Below, piece after piece: positions 52,940 through 63,706 of a DNA stretch of 64,000 nt. The position numbers were made by a program, and so were the translations under genes. The number at the start of each line of letters is the position of its first letter. Position 1 is the stretch's first letter. Under the pieces are notes generated by a model. That model worked only from the letters and a program-made list of their open reading frames with translations, was not told the origin of the DNA and made no database searches. This DNA is from Nansenia antarctica (Eukaryota; Chordata; Actinopteri; Argentiniformes; Microstomatidae), in contig OZ022346.1 in assembly GCA_963989245.1 (NCBI GenBank), positions 579,701 to 643,700 of the forward strand. The letters run 5' to 3'.

Positions 52940-53451
52940 CACTACTTCCTGTTATAGCAGGACACACAGACACGTACTACAATACTCCTCTTTCACTGCA
53001 TGTCACCTGAATACCGTACATGTGCCCTTTTGGAGCTTGGTTTGTGAATGTACAACATTATACAATATGAAATAAACAATAGTAAATGTCAATCAAGCAA
53101 GTGTGAAGTATTATCATTAAATATCAAACATACATACATAATATCAACAAACCATTCCTGAAGCTCCAGCTGTAACTCCCTGTACCCACAGAGACCCCTC
53201 TGCTACTGTACTAACTCCCTCATCCTGCTGTTGGTCTAATCACCTCTTCTTCTCAAGTTTCCCAAACCCTATCACCAAACCAATGCTCCCTCCCAAAAGT
53301 CCTAATCCTATCCCCCCCACAGCCATACAAGTTGTCATTGACATCCATTCCCCTTCAAACACTATAAAAGAAAGACTAAAGGAAAAGTAAACCAAACAAG
53401 AAACAGAGCAACTAAAAGAATGGTTCCAGAGGTGCTGGATGCATTTGAGTT

Positions 53452-54076
53452 TCACTCCCATGCGTCGTCGTCATCTGCAGCGCTGGCAGCTGGCTGCTGC
53501 CTGGACTCATTATTGGCTGAAGCTCCACCCATCCTTGAGTCTGTGGAGGCAAGGTTGAACTTAGAGGTCCCATGGGCACCGGAGGCCGCATCCTCCAACC
53601 ATTTGGGCACTTCCTGTTGAGCCCCAGAGAGGATTTTGATCAGACCCGGAGCCAGCTGGCTGTCTGTGTTCGGGTCTTAGAAGGTCACAGCTCTCCCAGT
53701 GTTGCCGCAGCGACCCGTCCTCCCTATGCGGTGCACATACTCATTTATCTCTTTTGGGAGGTCATAGTTCACCACATGCTGAACGTGTTCGATGTCGAGG
53801 CCGCGTGCTGCCACAGAGGTGGCCACCAGGACGGGACACTTGCCCGCGCGGAAGTCTGACAGCGCCTGCTCTCGCTCCCGCTGCTCACGGTCTCCATGAA
53901 TACTAGTAGTAGACACCTTCTCCTGACAAAGGTACGTGGCGATGAAGTCAGCCTTCCTCTTCGTATCCACAAATACCAAGGTGCGCTCCGTTCCTGTAGT
54001 ATTGAGTATCTGCAGGAGCTTGTCCCTCTTGTCATACTGAGACACCTCTACGATCACCTGCTCCACGTCATTGTAA
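53452..54076 (-). pseudogene. ddx4: vasa (DDX4) retrocopy, helicase C-terminal domain, broken
   Basis: The minus strand reads VEQVIVEVSQYDKRDKLLQI, TERTLVFVDTKRKADFIATY, TTSIHGDREQREREQALSDF, CPVLVATSVAARGLDIEHVQ, VNYDLPKEINEYVHRIGRTG and RCGNTGRAVTF. This covers DEAD-box motifs IV (LVFVDTK), V (ARGLD) and VI (HRIGRTGR). Then a TAA at 53677-53679 replaces an expected aromatic codon, after which the frame continues DPNTDSQLAPGLIKILSGAQ, EVPKWLEDAASG and an acidic vasa-type C-terminus ending DDAWE before TGA at 53452-53454. Several exons are fused without introns: a processed copy. It is truncated at about 54076, so the RecA-1 domain (DEAD box) is absent. Not a working helicase. Confidence 0.9.
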
Positions 54077-54364
54077 TTTTTATTTGATCAGGTAACAAAC
54101 ACATTTCCTTGTGGCTTAAATGTTGCTACAATTGAAGGTCAGACTTTCAGAGATTACTGTTACATGCAAGTGTTGTAGATTACCTCTCTGGATGTATAAT
54201 TGTTACTGATATGGAGAGAGCGAGAGAGAGATTTCTGGATTACTTTGCTTTGATTCTCAGGGTTTCGGCACCTTCCTGCAACATGTCCATTCTCTCCATG
54301 CGCGGGCGAATTCCTGGCCCTTCCATGCGGGAGTCGCATGGAATGAGTCGCATGGAATGGATAG

Positions 54365-54780
54365 TGTAACGATCCTGTATGAGGCCCCGTTAACAGCTCC
54401 TCCAAGGGAGTTAACTCTCTTGGTCTAATGGTTAGCGCGGCCGTCGGTTATGTGGGAGATCCGGATGTGTATCGACTCCCGCATGGGGCGAGTTACACTA
54501 CCAAGGACACGTTCGCTACACTGGTGTCAGAAAGTTGGGATGGAAGGAAGGCCATCGGAGAGGCGTGTCCACGTGAGGGACTTGACATAGTGAAGCGTGA
54601 GGGCACGCTCTCCCGAACGGTGAGGATAGTGTAACGATCCTGTATGAGGCCCCGTTAACAGCTCCTCCAAGGGAGTTAACTCTCTTGGTCTAATGGTTAG
54701 CGCGGCCGTCGGTTATGTGGGAGGTCGGGGTTCGACTCCCGCATGGGGCGAGTTACACTAGAAGATTCCCGTTCGCTACA
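54365..54780 (+). mobile_element. miniature LTR retroelement (TRIM) with tRNA-like sequence in the LTR
   Basis: Two direct repeats, 54365-54520 (156 bp) and 54630-54780 (151 bp), both start TGTAACGATCCTGTATGAGG and end GTTCGCTACA, so they have TG...CA LTR ends. Directly after the first comes C plus TGGTGTCAGAAAGTTGGGA, close to a primer-binding site for the 3' end of tRNA-Leu (TGGTGTCAGGAGTGGG). Just before the second LTR is a purine-rich GGTGAGGATAG. The internal part is only 109 bp with no coding capacity, the definition of a TRIM. A clear target duplication outside was not found. Confidence 0.75.
54678..54755 (+). promoter_or_regulatory. tRNA-like pol III promoter in the 3' LTR
   Basis: A box TGGTCTAATGG at 54686-54696 matches TRGYNNARNNG, and B box GGTTCGACTCC at 54729-54739 matches GGTTCRANNCC. 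The start-to-start distance of 43 bp is what a tRNA has. The A-box region TGGTCTAATGGTTAG resembles tRNA-Glu/Asp. Acceptor and anticodon stems do not fold well, so it is tRNA-derived or tRNA-like rather than a working tRNA. In the 5' LTR the A box (54421-54431) is intact but the B box is degraded (GTATCGACTCC). Confidence 0.6.
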
Positions 54781-55010
54781 CTTGTACCATGGAACTCTTT
54801 AACCCTGGTGGCTCTGGTTCCTCCTCTGTCGGGGCCTGGCACCCTGGTGGCTCTGGTTCCTCCTCTGTCGGGCCTGGCACCCTCTCTGGCGGGCCTGGCC
54901 ACCCTTATCGTCATCTCCTCGGTGTTCTCTGGTGGGTCTGGTAACCCTGGTCGTCGTTTCCCTCTCTGGTGGCCCTGGTTCATCCCTCAGTCATCCGGCT
55001 GGATATTGCG
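54781..55010 (+). repeat. GC-rich ~40-bp degenerate repeats
   Basis: ACCCTGGTGGCTCTGGTTCC plus TCCTCTGTCGGGGCCTGGC is repeated about 2.5 times, then decays. Minus strand gives Gly/Arg/Pro-rich open reading of no recognisable family. Confidence 0.7.
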
Positions 55011-55353
55011 TAGCACGCCGTCTCTGGATTCTGGTAAAACGGCTTCCACTCGGAAATATATATCACATTCTTGCCGTGGCAAAAATCAAGTGTATCTGCA
55101 ATAATACAGGGCCACCACTGGTCTGTCTGAGGAGACAGTTAACAAATAAAAAAAAACTGCAACAGAATTTTATGTCTAATCAAACCAACATCTTAATATT
55201 CAAAATAGGAAACGGTAGAACATTTTCGTGTGATTTGAAAATCATAAACAAATGTGTCATGTTTTATGATGTCAAAATATACTTACTGAAAAATCATTCA
55301 AAAACAAGAAAAACCAGGGTTAATTGTTAATGAGTTAGTGGGAGTTAGCAATC

Positions 55354-56175
55354 AAAAATATAGTATTTTATGAGCCTCTGATACGACAGGCCACATGGTT
55401 CTTTTTTCAATACATCATGGTCTGAACAATGCATGAATACCAAACAGATCTATATAATTTTGGACAGGTTTATGCAAAAAACTCAAAGTGGAGAGTGATC
55501 AGTTCTCCCAGAGTTTCACACATAAACCCACCTTCTTGAGAATAGAAATAACTCTCAGGGTCTTTCTGCGCAAGAAAGCAGCTCCCCCTGACTTGGGTTA
55601 GAAAATATAAAACCTTGCCTAATGCAAAAATTTGTTTTTAAAATAGAAAAACAGAAACTCAAAAACCACTAAGGTCTCTTTTCACAACAAGACAATTCAA
55701 AACTCAACAATTTTCCTAAAAGTGTCGGAAAACAAGAACATTCTTAAACCATCAAAGATATACAAAAACTGGAGCTGTACATGGAGAAACAACAATTATA
55801 GACTATTTCCTAAAATTGCTGCTGTGGTAAGTGTGGAATGTGGGACACGTTGGTGATGGGCTCCATCTTCTCTGGGTTCCCGATGCTCACCTCGGGGATC
55901 CACAGGGCACGTTCTCTTCATGGTGCTTCAGACCTCGGAATGGTTCAGACCTGACGACCTCTGACCTCAGAATGGTTCTGTTCTAGTTGTACTTTGTTAA
56001 TACTGTTCAGACATGTGCTGCTTGGCTGCTGCGCTGCCTGACAACACGGCCGCTACGGCTGGCGGAGGACTGCTAGCTGTGTTGAGAGATTTTGAAGGTC
56101 AGGGTACAGGGGCAGAGGATCTAAATCCATGCTATTGGTTGGAGGTAATACTTTATCTTCCTGCTCTTTTACTTT
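55354..56175. repeat. 822-bp direct repeat, copy 1 (left of WAPL)
   Basis: Nearly identical to 59798-60610. Begins AAAAATATAGTATTTTATGA and ends CTGCTCTTTTACTTT. Within it the minus strand has an exon-like stretch (RALWIPEVSIGNPEKMEPIT) and the plus strand a 55-codon frame (CCLAAALPDNTAATAGGGLL), neither recognised. Differences between the copies are single bases plus a 9-bp indel (GTGTGGAAT) near 55830. Confidence 0.95.
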
Positions 56176-56988
56176 CTGTAGCAATTTCAAAAGTAAACCC
56201 TCTTCTGAGTTCTTGTGTTTGTCCTCTGCCATGCGTTCCCACTTTCTAAAACAATCCCATTTAACATGCTAACGCTCAGTGTCCCACATGTAGCAGGAAA
56301 AGATGAATATTTGGACCATAACCCAATATGTTTAACAGCAGATAAACCCCATTTGTCTGCCATTATCTTAGCAGGACCAAGAAGTGGTGTCACTCTCTCT
56401 CTGAACGACTTGATTTTATACCCATTTTAAACTCAAAATCAAGATATATTCAAAGGAACAACATAGATACAAATAGCACTATTAGTTAAAATAGCTTAAA
56501 AAAAACACACAAGGAATGAAAACAGCTGTAATGTCTTATCACAAATAAGAAAATTCAAAACAATTACAATACAATACACAAACAAACTTGGTCTGTGGAG
56601 ATTAGACTCTGGGCTTCAGGGGAGGGGTGGCTGGTAGGTCTTTTACATATGCACTGAGTCAACAGAAAAACTGAAGTATTAACACTGATTAACTAATTAA
56701 AACTGGAGTTCAGAACTTTGGTTAGCTCAATGAAACTCTATATTCATACATGGACAATTCAGAACACCTGGTTGGCTCAATGCATTTTATGGATAAGTAC
56801 CACCTTGTGGAATGCTGAAACAGTGCTTCAGGCCTCACTTGTGGAGGAGACCATCACAGTCTTAATAACGACGATAGTGGTGACAATGATGGTGGGTGGT
56901 GGTGGTGGTGGTTATGGAGCGGTGTGTGTGTGTGTGTGTGTGTTTGTGTGTGTAGTGGGGGTGGGGACCCCCACACAGGCGGGCCTCT
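56176..56988 (-). other. sequence downstream of the WAPL frame, 3' UTR-like, with GT/GGT microsatellite
   Basis: On the minus strand this follows the WAPL stop codon. It starts with a CA/CCA microsatellite (56880-56955) and continues with AT-rich, U-rich sequence (TTTGTTTGTGTATTGTATTG) resembling a long 3' UTR. No clean poly(A) tract marks an end. Near 56200-56400 a minus-strand frame (LGPAKIMADKWGLSAVKHIG) is protein-like but unrecognised. Confidence 0.4.
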
Positions 56989-59797
56989 CTAACAGTGCTC
57001 CAGATAGTCAATGACCCGAGAGATGGACTTCTGCCCCGTTGTGCCCACGTCACATGTAAGGTTCATGAAATTTAGGAACTTCTTGAGCATTTCCGTCATT
57101 ATTGAGAAATCTCCTTTCGGCAGATTATCCCTCACAGTAGTCACATTCATGGGACTCCCCTGGCAGAGACAGCCCAGCAGCAGTGCAGTGTAGGAGGCCA
57201 CGATGCTGTCCTCCATGTGCTTCCCAGCATGCTGGAGAGCTTTATTGAGGTCCAGCTCTTCGTCCTCCTCTTCCTTCTTGGCCTTCTCCTTCTCCGTCTC
57301 GGGGTTGGTGTTGTTGTTCTCCGCCGCCACCCACTGGATCTCGCCGCCCGACTCCTGCCACTCGCCGCTCTGGTCCAGCGCGGGCTTGGGCGCGTCATTG
57401 ATGAAGTCGTCGGTCTCTGCCTCTGCCAGCACGGCCGCCTGCTCCCGTTGGAGGAAGAGCTGCACCAGTGCGGAGATGGCACTCAGCGAGCCCTCGGTCT
57501 TCAGCTCCTCCTTGTCGGCCACCAGGACGGAGGTGAAGGGGGCTCCCCCGTCCATCTCCATCTCACACAGACAGTGGCGGTTCCTGGCGCTGTACTCCAC
57601 CAGGTTGATCAGCAGACCCAGACCCAGGACTCTGATGTCGAACCTCTGCTCCGCAGGCAGGTACTGGGGCACCCGCAGGACACAATTCAGAGCTGTGATG
57701 ATGAAGTTGTCCTGCTCACCCGTCTTTGTGCTTCCCCACTCGTTGTCGTGGGTGAGGTTGAGCAGCACCCCTATGATGGCTCTCATGCAGTCTTCCACGG
57801 CCTTGCCCACGTTGCTGTTGCTGCAGTAGGGGAGGGCGGTGCCGGCGGAGCACAGGGCGCTGTTCACCTCCCTGCTGTAGCGCTGGATCATCTCCTCACA
57901 GTGGCACAGCGCCTTGGCCGAGGAGGCAATAAGCGAGGAGTCCTTGTAGGCGATCAGGTAGCCTTGGTTCTCTGGGTTACCTAAAATTACGCTCTCCAGG
58001 ACTCGTAGACACCTCTCAGCCCCCCACAGAGACGCCACCAGCTTCTCCTTGTCATCCTCTTGCCTCAGGTTCCCGACACATTCTTTCACTTTATCCACTA
58101 TGTGATCAAGACCTCCCAGAAGCCTCAACTCCTCCTTAAACCAATCCCCTGCCCGCTTGGAGGTCAGCGATAACAAGGTCTCCATGGCTAGATGCCCTGA
58201 TGTGATGTTCTCCAGGTCCAGATGCTTGTTGTGGACCGTCTCACACAGCTTGCGGATCTTCTCCTTGACCTTGCCCATCTCCTTGGCGGTGAGCTGGTCG
58301 TCTGCGCCGGAGAGGTCCCCCTCCAGCTCCAGCAGGCGCAGCATCAGGTCCAGGCTGGCCCGGTCCAGGTCCATGTTCAGCCGGTCCCTGCTCAGGATGT
58401 ACATCAGAGAGGCCGTGCACAAGGCCAGGTTCGGGTGCTGGGGAGCGTCGTTGAGCGTTTTGAAGACCTGCGCCACCTTCCCTCTGGCTCTCAGGTGCAT
58501 CCTGAAGCTAGGCATGGCACACCTAGTGGCCAGGTTGATGATGCTAAGGCAGCGTGTGTTGAGGGGCTGGCCACTCTTCAGTCCGGTGGCCAGGTACTCA
58601 AAGTCGTCAGTGAACTCCTGGTTCTCCCCAAACTCCACCACGTCGTTGAAGTGCTTCACATGCTGGACTACCGTGTACAGCTCCTTGTGCTCTTTCCTAC
58701 ATTTCAGTGCAGTGACGATGTCCTGGTAGGGCTCGGTGGGGAAGGTCACCGACTTCATGACCTTGGGCGGTGGGGGCGGAGCTTTGAACACCCCGTCATC
58801 TTTATGGGGGTTGGTCTCCTTGCTGCTGCTGCTGCCGCCACCGCTGCTGCTGCTGCTGCTGCCCCCTGACAGACTGGCCGGTGCAGTCTGTGACCGAGCC
58901 AGGGGTGGCGGGGGCAGCTCTTCTTGCTCTGGTCTGTTCCAGTGTCGGGCATTGTACACTGCTTTAGTGGGAGACTTCTTGGGCCCACTGAAGATCTTCC
59001 TGCTGCTGTCCTTGGATTTCTCCGCCGGCTTGCCTAGGGGCCGGCTCTGCTGTTGAACATCTGACACGGTGGGATAGTTGTCCTCCGGGAAGTCCAGGAT
59101 GTCTGTGTTGGTGCTGGTCTGACTCTCCTGCTGACCTTCGCTGGACTGGGGACTGTCTACACTTGTTGCCATGGCAGCAGCTTGTCCCGCAGCACCCGCT
59201 GCTGCCTGCGCGGCGGCGGCGGCGGCCTTCTTAGCCCTCCTCCTCTCTTTGACATGGTCCTCGTCGTCACTGTCGCTCATGTCGTCAAAGCCAAAGTACT
59301 TGATCTTGTAGTTGGAGCCCGAGGCCGCCGGGTCACCGCCCTCTTCCTCAGCAGCCTCGTTGTCCTCAAAACCAAAGAGGTTCGCCTTGGAGTCTTTCTT
59401 TGTCTTGCTTTGAGTAGGCCTAAACCTGGCAGGCTTGGCTGGTGCTGGCTCCGCCTTCTTCCTCAGTCGCCCCGCCTCCCCCAGGTCTGCCGGGGCGGCG
59501 GCGGTGTTGGCAAACTCCTCGATGCTCCGGTCCATGGAGTCCTGGATGGTGACATTACACACCGACAGACAGGACGGGTGCAGCACTGTGTAGTCTCTCG
59601 TCCGCCCACGCCCAGCCGGCTTGCTGTTCTGGGTGCTGTTGGGCTTGAGCGGGCCAGCACCGGGCCCACTGCTGCTGGCTGTGCTGGTACTAGAGCTGGT
59701 ACTGGTAGTGTCCGAGGCCTTGCCCTCTTTGTTGGCCCGCCGGTAGGTCCGGCAGTTTGAAGCCCTGAGGAGAGACTGTGAGTGGTCCTCTGTTTCG
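56989..59797 (-). CDS. wapl: intronless WAPL (cohesin release factor) copy, 5'-truncated
   Basis: One uninterrupted minus-strand frame reads from about 59797 (ETEDHSQSLLRASNCRTYRR) to a stop at 56989 (KSISRVIDYLEHC). It covers roughly the last 930 of about 1190 residues of vertebrate WAPL. Visible: RTRDYTVLHPSCLSVCNVTI, two of the three FGF motifs (KANLFGFEDNEAAEE and KIKYFGFDDMSDSDDED) that contact PDS5 and SA/RAD21, KIFSGPKKSPTKAVYNARHW. The WAPL C-terminal HEAT-like domain follows (QPYQDIVTALKCRKEHKELY, RLNMDLDRASLDLMLRLLEL, GDWFKEELRLLGGLDHIVDK, VEDCMRAIIGVLLNLTHDNE, DNFIITALNCVLRVPQYLPA). In known vertebrates this region is spread over many exons; here no intron or stop is present, so it is a processed copy. 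The N-terminus with the first FGF motif is missing and the frame ends exactly at a direct-repeat border. The first internal ATG is at 59586. No inactivating change is visible, so a truncated protein could be made if transcribed. Confidence 0.9.
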
Positions 59798-60610
59798 AAA
59801 AATATAGTATTTTATGAGCCTCTGATACGACAGGCCACATGGTTCTTTTTTCAATACATCATGGTCTGAACAATGCATGAATACCAAACAGATCTATATA
59901 ATTTTGGACAGGTTTATGCAAAAAACTCAAAGTGGAGAGTGATCAGTTCTCCCAGAGTTTCACACATAAACCTACCTTCTTGAGAATATAAATAACTCTC
60001 AGGGTCTTTCTGCGCAAGAAAGCAGCTCCCCATGACTTGGGTTAGAAAATATAAAACCTTGCCTAATGCAAAAATGTGTTTTTAAAATAGAAAAACAGAA
60101 ACTCAAAAACCACTAGGGTCTCTTTTCACAACAAGACAATTCAAAACTCAACAATTTTCCTAAAAGTGTCGGAAAACAAGAACATTCTTAAACCATCAAA
60201 GATATACAAAAACTGGAGCTGTACATGGAGAAACAACAATTATAGACTATTTCCTAAAATTGCTGCTGTGGTAAGTGGGACACGTTGGTGATGGGCTCCA
60301 TCTTCTCTGGGTTCCCGATGCTCACCTCGGGGATCCACAGGGCACGTTCTCTTCATGGTGCTTCAGACCTCAGAATGGTTCAGACCTGACGACCTCTGAC
60401 CTCAGAATGGTTCTGTTCTAGTTGTACTTTGTTAATACTGTTCAGACATGTGCTGCTTGGCTGCTGCGCTGCCTGACAACACGGCCGCTACGGCTGGCGG
60501 AGGACTGCTAGCTGTGTTGAGAGATTTTGAAGGTCAGGGTACAGGGGCAGAGGATCTAAATCCATGCTATTGGTTGGAGGTAATACTTTATCTTCCTGCT
60601 CTTTTACTTT
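59798..60610. repeat. 813-bp direct repeat, copy 2 (right of WAPL)
   Basis: Second copy of the 55354-56175 sequence in the same orientation. It abuts the truncated WAPL frame at 59797/59798 and ends abruptly at CTTTTACTTT, after which unrelated TTAATACAGGAGAGAGACTA repeats start. Confidence 0.95.
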
Positions 60611-60697
60611 TTAATACAGGAGAGAGACTAGTAGGGTTTAATACAGGAGAGAGACTAGTAGGGTTTAATACAGGAGAGAGACTAGCAGGGTCTAGTT
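60611..60697 (+). repeat. 28-bp TTTAATACAGGAGAGAGACTAG repeat, 3 copies
   Basis: The same motif occurs two or three times in each 1482-bp unit (for example near 46780-46830) and at 62725-62775, linking this junction to the array. Confidence 0.9.
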
Positions 60698-60714
60698 GTC
60701 TATAACATAATCCC

Positions 60715-61660
60715 CTGTGAACTCTCTCTTCAAAGTTCTTTTCAACTTTCCCTTACGGTACTTGTCGACTATCGGTCTCGTGCCGGTATTTAGCCTTAGA
60801 TGGAATTTACCACCCGCGGTGGGGGTGTCGTTAGCGGACTTTAAATGTGGGCCATGACCTCCCCTGGCGGTGTCATCCACTGTCGCAGGCAGGACGCTCC
60901 TCTGAGCACCGGTGTCACAGAGGAATTTGCACCCGGAGAGAGTGTCTCTGATGAATAGTAGCTGGTTTGTTGTGCCCACACTCATAGCCACTACAGAGCG
61001 CAGGCTTTGCCGTTTCCCGTCGAGCTGTAGTTGCAAGGGGAGCGGCACCTCTTCGCTTTCGCGCCAAAGCGTGAGTGAAAATAGCACATGCCTGGGCTAG
61101 TACGGCTATCGGTGGTAGGTGGGCCCTTGTTAGCTAGCCTGTCTCTGCCAGGGGGAGTGTAATTGTGTGTCGGGGCTAGTACTTCAGGGGTATAACGCTG
61201 GGTAGCTAGGAAGAAGCGGTCAGCCTCTTCTGCTAACTCACGGGGTTCAGTGATAGTCGTATTAGCGAGCGCCGTCTGTACATGTGCAGGCATGTGCCGA
61301 AGAAACAGTTCAAATAAATAGAAAATTAGGTTCCTCCGTACCTAGTAGGTTCAGCATCATGTCCATGTGCTGGGAAGGCTTGCTGTCTCCTAGCCCCTGA
61401 ATTGCGAACAGACGTCGGGCTCGTTCTGACCGTGATAGTTCGAAGGTCTTGAGGAGGAGAGCTTTAAACGTTGTATATTTATTCAGGGCAGGGGGAACTG
61501 TAATGAAGCCCACCGTTCTGGCTGCAGTGGAGCTCCCCAGCGCCGAGACGACATGGTAGTAGCGTGTGGCGTCATCTGTAATCCCACGGAGGGCGAACTG
61601 CGCCTCCGTCTGTGCGAACCATGCTGCCGCGGACGTCTCCCAAAACTCCGGCAATTTGAG
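60715..61660 (-). pseudogene. Ty3/gypsy gag and start of protease, fragment
   Basis: The minus strand reads MPEFWETSAAAWFAQTEAQF, ALRGITDDATRYYHVVSALG, FELSRSERARRLFAIQGLGD (capsid-like gag), then MPAHVQTALANTTITEPREL, AEEADRFFLATQRYTPEVLA and CYFHSRFGAKAKRCRSPCNY (a CxxHxxxG-like nucleocapsid knuckle variant). It continues with the protease LFIRDTLSGCKFLCDTGAQR (DTGA catalytic triad) and SVLPATVDDTA. Two frame changes and the missing RT, RNase H and integrase show that it is defective. It ends at 60715 near KREFTGDYVIDN and at AT-rich sequence near 61670. Confidence 0.85.
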
Positions 61661-61669
61661 AAAACTTTA

Positions 61670-62105
61670 TAAAAATTAATAATTACACAGAACAATATTT
61701 ACAGTGTGAAACTCAATGCAGTGCTATGGTACCGTCATATCCGGAATGGTGAGTGCTTACCATCGCTGACTTAATTTCCAGTCCGCTACTGCCGAGAGAC
61801 GCTACAGTAAAGAGTCTACTAAAGTAGTAGTAAAGATCTAGTAAAGATCTACATTAACTGATGTCTGTGATGCACTTGTCTCTGAAAGTTCTCTCAGTCT
61901 GTATTTCTGTGTGTGAGTTTGCGGGGCGCGGCGGGGCAGTGGATGTTCTCCAGAAATGGGAGCTGTGATCGAAGGCGGTCCACTGTTGTTATGACACCTT
62001 TACACCCGGAGATCTCAAGCGTCCGCAATCTCGTACAGTGTTGGCCGAGTATGGAGAGAGACCTGTGGAGACATCAGTTCATTGTTGTTGAGGCGAGTTT
62101 CTATT
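61670..62105. other. mosaic junction sequence, no gene
   Basis: CTCGTACAGTGTTGGCCGAG through CATCAGTTCATTG (about 62028-62088) recurs at 63391-63446. TACTAAAGTAGTAGTAAAGA-type simple sequence near 61815. Nothing coding recognised. Confidence 0.5.
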
Positions 62106-63346
62106 TTCCTGGGTCTTGGGGCTGGAGGTGCGTGATTTCTCTGCTGCCCCTCCTCCTCCTCCTCCTCCTCTTCCTCCTCCTCCTCCTCCCTCTCTGTGGA
62201 CATCACTGGTGGAGCTCTTTTCTTTGCTCTTCTCCGCTACCTTCTCGTCAGGTGGTGTTTGGGCACTCTTCTTTATCTTCATCCCTGCAGGAAGTTGTTT
62301 ACCTCTCCATGTCTCCTTCCCTTTTTCCTCCTCCTCCTCTTCTCCTCCTTCTTCTCCTTCTTCTTCTTCTTCATTCTCATCCTGTTAGCCTCAGACTCTG
62401 GCAGGGCAGTGGAGGTTTTCCTCAGACTCCCATGTGTTATCCGTATCTGTAAATCCTTTCCATTTGAGAAAGAATTCAACCTTCCCGTTGACAAGAATAG
62501 AAGTCTTCCATGTCTGGATAATAACGGTTCTTACCTCGATAGGTAACTTAGGCGTTTCCATGGTTATTTCACTCCCATCCCAGTCACAGCCTTGTTGCAT
62601 GTCAAGGTGGAGTTTGGTCTTTCATTGTATTGATCACAATGTTTGATTGATATTCAATCAGTACCTTCAAACTCGATTGGATCTACTTAACTTAGTCTTA
62701 ACTGTCATAGAGAGAGACTAGTAAGGTTTAATACAGGAGAGAGACTAGCAGGGTTTAATACAGGAGAGAGACTAGTCTACGTAGCTAGCCTAGCCGTGAT
62801 GCAGCACTAGACAGACACACACAGCACAGCCTGCTGAAGTGAGCTCGATAAGCCATAGGGCTAGGATAGGATAGGATAAGCAACAGGGCTAGGATAGACA
62901 GACACACACAGCACAGCCTGCTGAAGGATAGCAGCTGGACAACTACGTTTCAGGTGGTTTGCAGAAATAAGCTGAGAGCTGAAGATCTAAATGATGCTTG
63001 AAGACATAGGCATGGGTACTGTGCTCCCTTAACAACACATTCTCCATTCAGCCATAACAAACTTCAATGTGTATCACTTAACGCTGACATCTCGATCGAT
63101 ACACTATCGATAGTGTCAGTTGGTTTAAACAATACAGACTTCCGTGTCTCACTCTCACACCCTGTACTCTAAAATACTATTGAAACGTTGCTTAATTCCT
63201 AAAAGTCTGAGGGAAGAAAGTTGAGAATCCATTTATCCATCTATCTACCGACACGGATGCCATGGGCGTTGGCGACTCCCACGGTCCCTGGTATTCCGGA
63301 AGGGCCGCAGCTGCCTCCTCCCAGTATTGTGGATGGTCATAGAATA
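62106..63346. repeat. dispersed 1.24-kb copy of 46161-47401
   Basis: Identical over nearly its whole length to the first array unit and the preceding low-complexity exon-like block, including the chromodomain piece (62403-62489) and the ACACTATCGATAGTGT palindrome. One visible difference is G for A near 62411. It ends within CATAGAATA at 63346. Confidence 0.95.
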
Positions 63347-63385
63347 GTCATTACACTGATCATCGATAAGCAATAGGGCTAGGAT

Positions 63386-63706
63386 AGAATCTCGTACAGT
63401 GTTGGCCGAGTATGGAGAGAGACCTGTGGAGACATCAGTTCATTGCTATCATAAGACTCAATCTTATAATCATACTCTTATTATATTAGCAATAACCCTA
63501 ACCCTTAACATCCCCACTCTATTAGACAAAAAAACGCTTGGAAATCCTTGGATTTCCTGTCAGTTGACGTCACTGTGTTGTGCTGAGCTGGTTTTCGCAA
63601 CCAGGCTGGCTCTGTGTTTGATGCAATGCTGTCAGCTAGCTGCATATGCAACTCTGACTCGGCCTTTATCAGGTCCTTGTAGTGCCGAGAGACGGGAGTC
63701 GGAGAT
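63386..63706. repeat. mosaic of short duplicated pieces
   Basis: Three pieces from elsewhere lie side by side. 63391-63446 equals 62028-62088. 63471-63537 (CATACTCTTATTATATTAGC to AAAAACGC) equals about 47599-47664. 63593-63706 (TTTTCGCAACCAGGCTGGCT to GGGAGTCGGAG) equals about 46011-46125, part of the coiled-coil exon-like piece. The joins show no microsatellite or transposon ends. Confidence 0.85.

Noticed and set aside
54416..54500. Working tRNA gene in the 5' repeat of the miniature LTR element
   Set aside because: The B box is degraded and neither acceptor nor anticodon stem folds.
57203..59760. Several plus-strand frames of 100-255 codons opposite WAPL
   Set aside because: They are antisense shadows of the GC-rich WAPL coding strand with no recognisable motifs.
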